A program made the position numbers and the translations under genes. A DNA stretch of 23,329 bases from JBLHLB01 sp047618505 (GTDB lineage: Bacteria; Planctomycetota; UBA1135; GCA-002686595): the NCBI GenBank assembly GCA_047618505.1, contig JBLHLB010000023.1:1-23329 (forward strand), written 5' to 3'. The notes below the pieces were generated by a model, which was given only the letters and a program-made list of their open reading frames with translations, did not search any database and was not told where the DNA came from. Positions 1-8,918 of this stretch are shown one piece after another; positions within the stretch are counted from its first letter, which is position 1; each line of letters starts with the position of its first letter.

Positions 1-1015
1 CGGCGAAGCCGTTATGCCTGTGCAGCGTCGCCAGGGGCGTGCTGAACTTGTCGCCCGCGTCGCCGCTTCCGCCCAGGCTCTCATTGCCGAGCAGCACCTG
101 CACTCCGCTGTTCTTCACGCCGACCATGGCATGGTAGTAGTCGGCGTCGATATCAGCGCCATTGCTTGGCGCGTCGGATTGGGTCGCGAACTCGGCCCGG
201 TAGCTGACATTCGTTCCATCCGCTACGTCGGTTGCGCCCGCGAAGCTCACCCCGAAAGTATTCGTCGACATGGCACTCAGATTGGTGTCAAAGTCCAGCA
301 GGTAGGCATAGCCAGTAAGCTCTCCAACGTTCTCCCAATCATGCCCAACGTTTAGGAAGTGCATCGCGCCGCGCTCGTCACCCATGGGATTGCCGTCTCC
401 GAAGATCCGGTTGACGTTTGTCACCGCCGCGTAATCGAATTCCACGGGCCAGTCGTTGTTCGACGTCACACGCAAGGCATCAAAGCTCTGGTGGTTCTGA
501 CGCCAACCGACGTTGCCCACGAAGCGGTGGTTGCCAAGGACGATTTCCTGACGGCCCAGGCGAACCTTGCCTTCTGAACTACCGGAGTAGGTCAAGTAGG
601 CCTGGTTGAGCTCCGAGCCGTCGGGGTCCGCGACCACGGGGTGATCCCCCTTGCCGTTAATCGTGTCATTGAAGTTATGCGCACCGATGCCCGCCACATC
701 TTCGAACTCAAGGAACGCGCTGAAGCCCCGGAAGACTCCGGTCTCGTAGCCGAGCGTGGTGCGGAGCGTGGAGGCGTAGGCGTTCTCCGCCTTGCCATCC
801 TGCTCAACGCCTTCCATGCGGTAGCGAAAGTTGAGCCAGGTGCGACCATTCGCAATGGCCTCCCAAACGTCCTGTGACTCTTCTTCGACGGCGGCCTCAT
901 CAAGCAAGTTGACGATGGGTTCGCTTCCCGGCTCTCTTCCCGGCTCTCTTTCCGGCTCTCTTTCCGGGCCGCTTGCGATGGCCGTAAGGCCCAGCAGTAA
1001 TCCGATAGTGATCAT
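1..1015 (-). CDS. Alginate-export-like outer-membrane porin (partial, N-terminal part)
   Basis: Reading leftward from an ATG at 1015 the frame is open to the window edge, giving 338 codons without the C-terminus. The first ~15 residues are hydrophobic (MITIGLLLGLTAIAS) and look like a signal peptide. A short Pro/Glu/Arg tetrapeptide repeat (residues 17-33) and an acidic stretch follow. From about residue 58 there are alternating strands typical of a beta-barrel, including LNFRYRMEG, LGRQEIVLGNHRF and GWRQNHQSFDA. The last two resemble the alginate-export/porin family of Gram-negative bacteria. The likely role is diffusion of small solutes across the outer membrane, with unknown substrate. It starts 24 bp after the pirin stop on the same strand, so the two are probably co-transcribed. 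No strong ribosome binding site is visible, only an AG-rich stretch before the start. Family assignment is by pattern recognition. Confidence 0.72.
   Translation of the reverse strand, partial: MITIGLLLGLTAIASGPEREPEREPGREPGSEPIVNLLDEAAVEEESQDVWEAIANGRTWLNFRYRMEGVEQDGKAENAYASTLRTTLGYETGVFRGFSAFLEFEDVAGIGAHNFNDTINGKGDHPVVADPDGSELNQAYLTYSGSSEGKVRLGRQEIVLGNHRFVGNVGWRQNHQSFDALRVTSNNDWPVEFDYAAVTNVNRIFGDGNPMGDERGAMHFLNVGHDWENVGELTGYAYLLDFDTNLSAMSTNTFGVSFAGATDVADGTNVSYRAEFATQSDAPSNGADIDADYYHAMVGVKNSGVQVLLGNESLGGSGDAGDKFSTPLATLHRHNGFA
920..967 (-). repeat. Four 12-bp tandem repeats encoding a P-[EG]-[RS]-E linker
   Basis: Four 12-bp units lie end to end (920-931, 932-943, 944-955, 956-967; plus-strand unit roughly CTCTCTTTCCGG). 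The two units nearest the porin start are identical and the others differ by one or a few bases. They encode an in-frame Pro/Glu/Arg tetrapeptide repeat just after the signal peptide. Because the unit is a multiple of three, copy-number change would lengthen or shorten the linker without a frameshift. Confidence 0.85.
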
Positions 1016-1039
1016 GGTTACCTACTTTCTTTTCTCTGG

Positions 1040-1753
1040 TTACTGGGTGCTGGCCTCGGGCAAATCCCAGAGTAGGAATTCCGCGCCGCTGCCCTGCTCG
1101 AAGACCAGGTTCGGCTCCCCATGAACCGCCGCGCCATCACCGGGGCCGAGGCGCTGACCGTTGAGGGTCAACTCTCCGCAGGCGACGTGCACCCAGGCGG
1201 CTCGCCGCTCGGGTAGTTCGAAGGAGCAAGACTCCTCGCCGTCGAGGAGGCCAAGATACAAATGCGCATCCCCTCCGATAACCAGATATCCAGATTCCTT
1301 GGTGGGTGATGCAACTAAACAGAGACGCCCTCGCCTTTCCGATTCAGGACAAACAGCCTCCCCATAGCGAGGGGCCGTCCCCTCCCGGTCCGGGCGCACC
1401 CACATCTGCAGGAGATGCAGCTCCTCGGTCTCTGAGCCATTGAACTCGCTATGGGTCACACCGCTCCCGGCGGACATGAACTGGACCTCGCCTGGGTGGA
1501 TCCGCGAGCCATTCCCCATGTTATCCCGGTGCTCCAAGACCCCTTCGAGCACCACGGTAACGATCTCCATGTCGCGGTGCCCGTGGGTGCCAAAACCCTG
1601 GCCCGGGGCAATGCGATCCTGGTTCAGTACCACCAAGTTGCTGAATCCCATGAACTCGGGGTCGTGGTATCCGGCGAAGGAGAAGGAGTGACGGGCGTTT
1701 AGCCAGCCGTGATCGGCGTGGCCACGGTCTTCGGAATGACGGATCTTGATCAT
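1040..1753 (-). CDS. Pirin family protein (bicupin, YhhW-like)
   Basis: A 237-residue protein, the usual length for bacterial pirins. The N-terminal cupin carries the expected metal ligands: His57 and His59 in THGHRDME, and His101 and Glu103 in THSEFN. All four fall at the positions known for E. coli YhhW. Pirins of this type bind one Fe or another divalent metal, and some act as quercetin 2,3-dioxygenases. The physiological substrate here is unknown. The protein has no signal peptide and should be cytosolic. The start at 1753 begins with the canonical MIKIRHSEDRG and no longer frame fits better. The gene is first of a minus-strand pair with the porin. It diverges from the NHL-protein gene across about 200 bp, in which I see no convincing promoter boxes. 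Confidence 0.9.
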   Translation of the reverse strand: MIKIRHSEDRGHADHGWLNARHSFSFAGYHDPEFMGFSNLVVLNQDRIAPGQGFGTHGHRDMEIVTVVLEGVLEHRDNMGNGSRIHPGEVQFMSAGSGVTHSEFNGSETEELHLLQMWVRPDREGTAPRYGEAVCPESERRGRLCLVASPTKESGYLVIGGDAHLYLGLLDGEESCSFELPERRAAWVHVACGELTLNGQRLGPGDGAAVHGEPNLVFEQGSGAEFLLWDLPEASTQ

Positions 1754-1955
1754 GACGATGCGGGAGAAGGGGGGCTTCAGCTCCGGGGGGATTCCAGGTC
1801 GAGCTACGAGTTACGGCCGACTCTTGGGATGTGACCGCTCCCGCGATCAGGAGCCCGGCGGCAAACGTAGCGCATCGGGGGGCCAGCCCTCAGAATACGC
1901 GCGTGCTGCGCAAATCGCGCGGCCACCGACTACGACCCTGCCCCCATTCGAGCCC

Positions 1956-2975
1956 ATGACTCTCAAACGCATCCTGATCCCTGCATCTCTCCTGGGCCTC
2001 TTCACAATTGGTGCTGTTGCCCTGAACCAAGAGGAAGTCGGGCTGCTTGGCGCCGATGATCACATCTACCGCTGGGATTCCAGCTGGGGTGAGTTGAAGG
2101 ATGGCGCCGTGCTCGGCAACACCCACGGCTGCATCGTCAGCGATTCAAAGGGTCAGATCTACGTCAACACCGACACGGAGAAGCCCATGGTGATTTTCTC
2201 CGCCGAGGGCGACGTGGTCTCTACCTGGGGCCCGGAGCTCGCCGGCGGCCTGCACGGAACTTGCATCGCCACTGAAACAACAGAGTCCGGCGAAACGCGC
2301 GAGGTGCTCTACCTGACGCACCTGGGCAAGCACGCCGCCCTCAAGACCACCCTGGACGGCGAGATTCTCTGGGAGATCCCTTACCCCAAGGAATCGGGTC
2401 ATTACGAGAACGGCAACCAGTACAACCCCACCAGCATCTGCGTCGCCGCCGACGGTCGCTTCTTTGTGGCGGACGGCTATGGCAAGTCCTTCGTGCACCG
2501 CTACGACGCCGACGGCAAGTACCTCGGTTCCTTTGGCGGCTACGGAACAGAGCCCGGGCAAATGCGCACGCCCCATGGCATCTGGCTGGATACGCGCGGC
2601 GAGGAGCCGCGCCTCCTGGTGGCGGACCGCGAGAATAGCCGCCTGCAACTCTTCACCCTCGAGGGTGAGCTCCTCGAGGTCATCCAGGGCGACCTGCGCC
2701 GCCCTTGCCACGCACACCAGAATGGTGAGTACCTACTTGTCGCCGACCTCGCTGGCCGCATCACGATCTTGGACGGAGAGAACAAGCTCGTTGCCCACCT
2801 CGGCGATCAACCCGATCCCAACAAGCGCGCCAAGAACGGCATCCCCTTTGAGCAGTGGGTCGATGGCGAGTTCCTCTCCCCGCACTGCGCCCACTGGGAC
2901 GAAAAGGGCGACATCTATGTGATGGACTGGAACGCCCGCGGACGCGTCACGCGTCTTGAGCGCGTGACGAAGTAG
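1956..2975 (+). CDS. Exported NHL-repeat six-bladed beta-propeller protein
   Basis: I place the start at the ATG at 1956, 70 codons inside a longer open frame. A typical signal peptide begins there (MTLKRILIPASLLGLFTIG), and the preceding 70 codons are low in hydrophobicity and overlap the divergent pirin start. The product is 339 residues. Repeated NHL-type blades are visible: around residues 140-180 (AADGRFFVADGYGKS), 190-225 (PRLLVADRENSRLQ), 230-265 (GEYLLVADLAGRI) and 300-336 (GDIYVMDWNARGRV). Such proteins are exported and common in Planctomycetes. Some resemble the NHL lyase domain of peptide-amidating enzymes, but I see no basis for assigning catalysis. No Shine-Dalgarno sequence precedes the start; the upstream bases are C-rich. 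Confidence 0.8.
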   Translation: MTLKRILIPASLLGLFTIGAVALNQEEVGLLGADDHIYRWDSSWGELKDGAVLGNTHGCIVSDSKGQIYVNTDTEKPMVIFSAEGDVVSTWGPELAGGLHGTCIATETTESGETREVLYLTHLGKHAALKTTLDGEILWEIPYPKESGHYENGNQYNPTSICVAADGRFFVADGYGKSFVHRYDADGKYLGSFGGYGTEPGQMRTPHGIWLDTRGEEPRLLVADRENSRLQLFTLEGELLEVIQGDLRRPCHAHQNGEYLLVADLAGRITILDGENKLVAHLGDQPDPNKRAKNGIPFEQWVDGEFLSPHCAHWDEKGDIYVMDWNARGRVTRLERVTK

Positions 2976-2986
2976 AACGGAGCATG

Positions 2987-3014
2987 GGGTTCCCCTGGCT
3001 GGGTTCCCCTGGCT
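2987..3014. repeat. 14-bp direct tandem repeat after the NHL gene
   Basis: The 14-mer GGGTTCCCCTGGCT occurs twice without a gap (2987-3000 and 3001-3014), just downstream of the NHL-gene stop and just upstream of a strong hairpin. It has no coding role. It looks like a simple tandem duplication. Confidence 0.9.
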
Positions 3015-3025
3015 GGGCTTGATTC

Positions 3026-3054
3026 GAAGCGGCGCGCTATTGGCGCGCCGCTTC
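3026..3054. terminator. 12-bp GC-rich hairpin between convergent genes
   Basis: A perfect inverted repeat with 12-bp arms (3026-3037 and 3043-3054) and a 5-nt loop (TATTG) sits between the plus-strand NHL gene and the minus-strand hydrolase gene. The right arm encodes the last residues of the hydrolase and its stop codon lies in the loop. There is no clear T-run on either side, so classical intrinsic termination is uncertain. The position suggests bidirectional transcript-end formation or mRNA 3'-end protection. Confidence 0.55.
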
Positions 3055-3942
3055 CATTTCAGCCAGAACGGTCCGCAGCCCCTGTTCCACGAGGTCCGGA
3101 CGCTCGAGCTGCAGATAGTGCCCGACGTCGCCGATCAGGATCACGTCGAAGTCCACCAGGGCGCGGTTCTCTTCCCTGAGGGTTTCGGCGCCACCGGCAT
3201 AGGGCGCGGCGTTGATAGCGCGCACCGGGACCGCGGCTTCCCTCGCGAGCTGGGCCAGGTCGAGCCCACCAAAACTGCGCATCAAGCCCAGGGCCGCAGT
3301 TTGATCCGTTTGGGTAGCCCGAGCCGTGATCCAGCGGGCCAGATCGGAACCCGCCCCACCGGGCACCATGGTGGCGATGGCGACCTGCATAGTCTCGTTC
3401 CAGTCCGACTCAAAGGAACCGATCAGCGGGTCTAATAGATCCTGCGGCACCGGCGCCGTCATGTTGTGGAGGGAGTCGACAGCGATAACCGCGCGCACGC
3501 GCCCGACCATTTGTCCGGCGGCGGCGAGGGCCACCGGCGCACCCATAGAGTGCCCCACAAGGACAATGTCATCCAGGGCGAGTATGTCGCAGAGATCGCG
3601 CACATCCGTCCCGAGGCCAAGAATCGACCAGTTTTCGCGCTCGGTCCCGGACTGACCGTGACCGGGAAGATCGAGACTCACCACGCGGTGATCCACACCG
3701 AGCCGCGCTGGCAGTTCGCCCCAAAAGGAGCGATCGCAGGCCCAACCATGCAGGAACACCAGGGTCGGCGCAGCGGGTATAGGTTCTTCAGCTTGGCGAT
3801 CGTCGAGCGCCAGGCTCAGCCCGTTGACTTCAAAAGTTGCAGAAGGAGGCGCCTCTTCAACTGATGCGCAAGAGGTGAGACAAAGAAGCGCAGCGGCGAC
3901 AATCAAGCCACCGCCGCGCTTCTTAAACCGCTTGAATTCCAC
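3037..3942 (-). CDS. Alpha/beta-hydrolase lipoprotein
   Basis: A 301-residue protein with a GTG start. AGGAG lies three bases upstream. The N-terminus is a lipoprotein signal (KKRGGG, a hydrophobic run, then LTSC), so the mature protein would be lipid-anchored at Cys25. The hydrolase fold follows: an HGW oxyanion-type motif near residue 65, DLPGHGQS near 91-98, the nucleophile elbow GHSMG with Ser132, and a likely catalytic His275 in GDVGHYLQLERP. These match esterase/lipase-like alpha/beta hydrolases, and the substrate cannot be told. It begins six bases after the bacilliredoxin stop and is probably its operon partner. Its 3' end is embedded in a hairpin shared with the convergent NHL gene. 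Confidence 0.88.
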   Translation of the reverse strand: MEFKRFKKRGGGLIVAAALLCLTSCASVEEAPPSATFEVNGLSLALDDRQAEEPIPAAPTLVFLHGWACDRSFWGELPARLGVDHRVVSLDLPGHGQSGTERENWSILGLGTDVRDLCDILALDDIVLVGHSMGAPVALAAAGQMVGRVRAVIAVDSLHNMTAPVPQDLLDPLIGSFESDWNETMQVAIATMVPGGAGSDLARWITARATQTDQTAALGLMRSFGGLDLAQLAREAAVPVRAINAAPYAGGAETLREENRALVDFDVILIGDVGHYLQLERPDLVEQGLRTVLAEMEAARQ

Positions 3943-3948
3943 TGGCTC

Positions 3949-4758
3949 CTAGCAGTGCTCGCCGAATCCATCGACGAGGCTCTGGGCGATCATCTGGGCA
4001 TCACGGCCTTCGATGTCGTGGCGCTGCCACATCTGCACAAGTTCACCGTCCTTGATCAACGCGAACTGCGGCGAGCTGGCCTGGTAGGGCTTAAAGCGTT
4101 CCCGTGCGTGGGCGACAGCCTCTTTCTCCATGCCGGCGAACACGGTCGTGAAGTTGTCCGGCTTCTTGTCGCTGCCCATTTGCATGGCCAGGGCCAATCC
4201 CGGGCGCGCGCCACCGGCCGCACAACCGCAGACGGAGTTGACGAAGATCAAGGTCGAGCCCTTGCGGCTGAAGATCTCGTCGACATCGGCAACCGTGAAG
4301 AGCTCGGACACGCCGAGGCGCGTGACCTCTTCCCGCATGGGCTGCACCATGGCGGGGTCGTAGGAGGGAGGAGCGGCACCAGCCGGAGGTGCAGCCGCAG
4401 CAGCCGGGGCAGCCGCAGGAGCTTCACCGGCGGGCGGGTCTTCCACATCGATGCGCGGCAAATCGTCCAGGGAGTAGTGGTCTTTCAGGGCCGCGGCAAA
4501 TTCGCCGGCGCGGGTCTTGCCCTCGCTTTGGTTCGGCGCGAATCCGGCGATATGCACCAGTTCTTCACCCGAGCTGCCTCCGCCTCCCACCAGGTCAAGG
4601 AGCATCGGACGCTCCGCCAATACGGCCACACACCAGGGCGCATCGGGCTGGTGGGCATGAATATGGAGCACCATGGGCGTTTTTTTCTCGCTCGCGGAGC
4701 GCAGGGCGGGGCCGTAGGTTTCGTGCTCCTCGATCTTTTGGATGAGCGTCTTGTACAC
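3949..4758 (-). CDS. Bacilliredoxin-type thiol protein with an N-terminal extension
   Basis: 269 residues with a GTG start and AGGA six bases upstream. The C-terminal half (about 135-269) is a BrxA/BrxB (YphP/YqiW) bacilliredoxin domain. It has PMREEVTRLGVSEL, then FVNSVCGCAAG with the characteristic Cys177-Gly-Cys179, and a family-like FKPYQASSPQFALIKDGE. In Bacillus these proteins remove bacillithiol from oxidised proteins. Family members are usually about 140 residues. Here there are about 105 extra N-terminal residues (VLHIHAHQPDAPWCVAVLAERP) and an Ala/Pro-rich linker (108-131). I do not recognise the N-terminal domain. Cys43 and the terminal Cys269 are further thiols. The gene is divergent from sufB and upstream of a hydrolase gene. 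The link to iron-sulfur assembly is an inference from position only. Confidence 0.85.
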   Translation of the reverse strand: MYKTLIQKIEEHETYGPALRSASEKKTPMVLHIHAHQPDAPWCVAVLAERPMLLDLVGGGGSSGEELVHIAGFAPNQSEGKTRAGEFAAALKDHYSLDDLPRIDVEDPPAGEAPAAAPAAAAAPPAGAAPPSYDPAMVQPMREEVTRLGVSELFTVADVDEIFSRKGSTLIFVNSVCGCAAGGARPGLALAMQMGSDKKPDNFTTVFAGMEKEAVAHARERFKPYQASSPQFALIKDGELVQMWQRHDIEGRDAQMIAQSLVDGFGEHC

Positions 4759-4851
4759 AGTGAGTCCTGGAGGGGGGGTCCTAGCGGTGGGTCTTTGATT
4801 GCGGCCGCGACCAACATGCCGGGGCCTCGGGCTCCTGCTCAGCAGAAGTCC

Positions 4852-4886
4852 GACTCTCTAGCTTACGTCAGAGTCAGGATGATACT
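4852..4886 (+). promoter_or_regulatory. Possible operator/promoter of the suf operon
   Basis: Between the divergent bacilliredoxin and sufB genes there is a perfect 6-bp inverted repeat, GACTCT (4852-4857) and AGAGTC (4870-4875), spaced by 12 bp. It is followed by GATACT (4881-4886), a weak -10-like hexamer about 50 bp before the sufB start. No good -35 is apparent. No regulator gene such as sufR or iscR lies next to the operon in this window. This is suggestive at best. Confidence 0.25.
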
Positions 4887-4935
4887 AGACTGCTCCGCCC
4901 GGATTCCGCTCCAGGACCCCCATCTCTTCCCTCCG

Positions 4936-6477
<1,542 letters not shown>

Positions 6478-6566
6478 GATCGGCGGAGCCGAGCTCATTC
6501 CCTCGGCAGCTTCCAAGGAAACACCCAGCAGAGCACGCGCCTCTACGGCGAACTGTGTTTCTGGCG

Positions 6567-6586
6567 TCAACGGCTTACGCCGTTGA
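6567..6586 (+). terminator. Second hairpin downstream of sufB
   Basis: An 8-bp perfect stem (TCAACGGC at 6567-6574 with GCCGTTGA at 6579-6586) and a TTAC loop lies 12 bp after the long quasi-palindrome. There is no T-tract. Together the two hairpins could reduce read-through from sufB into sufC, but that is inference. Confidence 0.35.
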
Positions 6587-6632
6587 GCGCGGGGCCGTCG
6601 AGGTCAGGTGCGGGGTTGGCGGGGCTTGCGCT

Positions 6633-6682
6633 GGGTCGCTTCGGGTCGGGTCGGGTCGCTTCGGGTCGCTTCGGGTTGTTTT
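6633..6682. repeat. 10-bp tandem repeat in the sufB-sufC gap
   Basis: Five 10-bp units based on GGGTCGCTTC follow one another. Exact copies are at 6633-6642, 6653-6662 and 6663-6672. The unit at 6643-6652 is GGGTCGGGTC, and 6673-6682 is a degraded copy. The remainder of the 6478-6800 gap holds the two hairpins upstream and about 118 bp downstream without an open frame of interest. A sufC promoter in that last part cannot be excluded, but I see no clear boxes. Confidence 0.85.
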
Positions 6683-6800
6683 CGGTCATTGGGCGGTTGT
6701 CATTTGACGGTCGTTCTCACTTCGTTCTTCGTTAGTCATCTCTGCTGCGCGCGAGCGCGGCGGTCAAGGTCTTTTGGGCCTCTCGAACTCTCTTCAATTT

Positions 6801-7571
6801 ATGTCTCTTCTTCAGATCAAGAACCTCAGTGCCACGGTTGGTGGGAAGGCAATTCTCAAGGGTCTCAATCTCACAATTGGGCCAGGGGAAGTGCATGCGA
6901 TCATGGGGCCGAATGGTGCGGGCAAGAGCACCCTGGCCCATGTGCTCGTGGGTCGTCCGGACTTTGAAGTTACCGGGGGCTCGGTCTTGTTTGACGGCAA
7001 GGAGCTCTTGGAGATGGAGCCTGAGGAGCGGGCCCGCGAGGGCTTGTTCTTGGCCTTTCAGTATCCGGTCGAGATTCCCGGGGTGGCGAACGCGACGTTC
7101 CTACGCACAGCCCTGAACACGGCCCGGGCCCACCGCGGTGAGACCGAGTTGGATGCCATGGAATTCCTGGACCTGATGAAGGGCGAGATGAAGAAGCTCG
7201 GCATCGATGGCGCCTTCCTGTCGCGTGCCTTGAACGAGGGCTACTCGGGCGGCGAAAAGAAGCGCAACGAAGTGCTGCAGATGAGCGTGCTCAAGCCGAA
7301 GGTTGCGATTCTCGACGAGACGGACTCAGGACTGGACATCGATGCACTCAAGGCCGTGGCCGAGGGCGTCGAACGCCTCAAGGATGGCAAGCGCGGTTTC
7401 CTCGTGATCACCCACTACCAGAGACTCCTGGATCACCTCGTGCCGGACTTCGTGCATGTGCTCGCCGATGGCCAGATCGTGCGCACCGGCGGCAAGGAAT
7501 TGGCCTTGGAGCTCGAAGAGAAGGGCTACGGCTGGATTGGAGAAGGAGCGGCTGAGACCGCTGGAGCCTAG
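6801..7571 (+). CDS. sufC: SufC, ABC-type ATPase of the SUF complex
   Basis: 256 residues from ATG 6801, where the family-typical N-terminus MSLLQIKNLSA begins. A TTG nine codons upstream (6774) has AAGG before it and is an alternative start. The ATPase motifs are Walker A GPNGAGKST (36-44), Q-loop FQYP (Gln87), signature SGGEKKR (149-155), Walker B VAILDE (168-173, catalytic Glu173), and the H-loop His205 in VITHYQR. SufC hydrolyses ATP to drive conformational change in SufBC2D. The gene is separated from sufB by 323 bp but only 3 bp from sufD. Confidence 0.97.
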   Translation: MSLLQIKNLSATVGGKAILKGLNLTIGPGEVHAIMGPNGAGKSTLAHVLVGRPDFEVTGGSVLFDGKELLEMEPEERAREGLFLAFQYPVEIPGVANATFLRTALNTARAHRGETELDAMEFLDLMKGEMKKLGIDGAFLSRALNEGYSGGEKKRNEVLQMSVLKPKVAILDETDSGLDIDALKAVAEGVERLKDGKRGFLVITHYQRLLDHLVPDFVHVLADGQIVRTGGKELALELEEKGYGWIGEGAAETAGA

Positions 7572-7574
7572 ACC

Positions 7575-8918
7575 GTGACAACAACAGTATCCCCCATGCC
7601 CAAGGCTGGCCCCGCCTGCGCCACGGATTTCCAGGGCGCCTTCGCAACCCGCGCAACCCAACGTGGCACGGAGCCGAGTTGGCTCGCAGCCGCCCGAACC
7701 GAAGCCATGGCGCGCTTCGAGGGCAGCGGCCTGCCCTCTCGCAAGAGCGAACTCTGGCGCTACACCGCCCTGGCAGCCTTCGGGCGCCAGGCCTTCGGTC
7801 TTGATGCTCCTCTGGACAAGGCTGAGAACCTAGCCGAGCACATCGCCAAGCATTCCATCGGCGATACCTGCGCCCGCCTTGTGTTCCTCGACGGGGTATA
7901 CCTCCCCGAGTTCTCGACGAAATCCACTGACGCAAGCGTCCTCGTCAGCGCTCTTTCGGCGGCCAAGGGCGAAGCACTCGAAGGAGCCCAGCGCTCCATC
8001 GCTTCCCTGGAAGGCAACTGGGAACGGCCCTTCCTCGACCTCAATACGGCCCTGGCGGACGAGGGAGCAGTGGTGCGCATTCGCGCCGGTCAGGAAGTCG
8101 CCCACCCGATTCAGCTGCTGTTCCTAGCGAGCGGCAAGTCTCCCCATGCAAGCCTGGCGCGCATCTCTGTCGAACTCGGCAAGAACAGCCGCGCAACCCT
8201 GGTGGAGGAGTACGCTTCCCTCGGAGACGACTCCGACCTTGTGGCACCGGTCACGCAGGTCCGCGTCGCCGATGGTGCCGAGCTCCGTCACATGCGTGTC
8301 CAGGACAGCGCTCGCCCGGCCTTCTTCTTCGGCTCCGTCGACGTCGAGATCGGAAAGGACGCCGCCTGGCGCGGAGTTAGCATCCAATTCGGCGCCGCCA
8401 TTGGACGCGAAGAAGTACGCGCGAGCTACAGCGGCAGCGGTGGCGAGTTCGAGTTCTACGCCCTCGGGCATTCCGACGGCGCACGCGTTGCGGACATCCA
8501 AGCCGAGGTCGTCCACGGCCCCGAGAATTGCACGAGTCGCCAGACCTATCGCGGCGTCGTCGACGACAAAGCCCGCGGCGTATTCAACAGCCGCGTGGTG
8601 GTCGAGCGCGACGCCCAAGGCAGCGACACGGGCCAATCCTCCAAGAGCTTGCTCTTCTCCGACGACGCCATCGCCAACACCAAGCCCCAACTCGAGGTGC
8701 TGGCAAATGACGTCAAGTGCTTCCACGGTGCAACCGTTGGCCAGCTCGACGAAGACGCCTTCTTCTTCCTGCGCTCACGTGGGATCGGCGCCAAGGAGGC
8801 GCGCGCGATGTTGACCCAGGCCTACGCCCTAGAAGTCATCCAGGCCCTCTCCGTCACGGAGCTGCGTGATCGCATGACGATTCAACTGCAGAGACGGCTC
8901 GCGGGTGCGAAGTCATGA
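7575..8918 (+). CDS. sufD: SufD, Fe-S cluster scaffold subunit
   Basis: 447 residues from a GTG at 7575. GGAG at 7563-7566 gives an eight-base spacing, and the start lies three bases after the sufC stop. An ATG seven codons later (7596) is the alternative. The N-terminal part carries the SufD-type SRKSELWRYTAL motif. The C-terminal beta-helix part ends with VKCFHGATVGQLDEDAFFFLRSRGI, in which Cys382 and His384 match the conserved C-x-H pair of E. coli SufD (His360). SufD pairs with SufB as a heterodimer on SufC2 and is needed for iron entry. Its last four bases overlap the sufS start (ATGA), implying translational coupling. Confidence 0.96.
   Translation: MTTTVSPMPKAGPACATDFQGAFATRATQRGTEPSWLAAARTEAMARFEGSGLPSRKSELWRYTALAAFGRQAFGLDAPLDKAENLAEHIAKHSIGDTCARLVFLDGVYLPEFSTKSTDASVLVSALSAAKGEALEGAQRSIASLEGNWERPFLDLNTALADEGAVVRIRAGQEVAHPIQLLFLASGKSPHASLARISVELGKNSRATLVEEYASLGDDSDLVAPVTQVRVADGAELRHMRVQDSARPAFFFGSVDVEIGKDAAWRGVSIQFGAAIGREEVRASYSGSGGEFEFYALGHSDGARVADIQAEVVHGPENCTSRQTYRGVVDDKARGVFNSRVVVERDAQGSDTGQSSKSLLFSDDAIANTKPQLEVLANDVKCFHGATVGQLDEDAFFFLRSRGIGAKEARAMLTQAYALEVIQALSVTELRDRMTIQLQRRLAGAKS

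Noticed and set aside
3952..3961. TAGCAGTGC near the bacilliredoxin stop, resembling the MITE end
   Set aside because: The match stops after about eight bases and lacks the CCGTTGAA part, so it is probably chance within a coding end.
3955..4935. A 327-codon N-terminal extension of the sufB frame
   Set aside because: It lies fully opposite the bacilliredoxin gene, shows no SufB similarity, and the SufB-like N-terminus begins at 4936.
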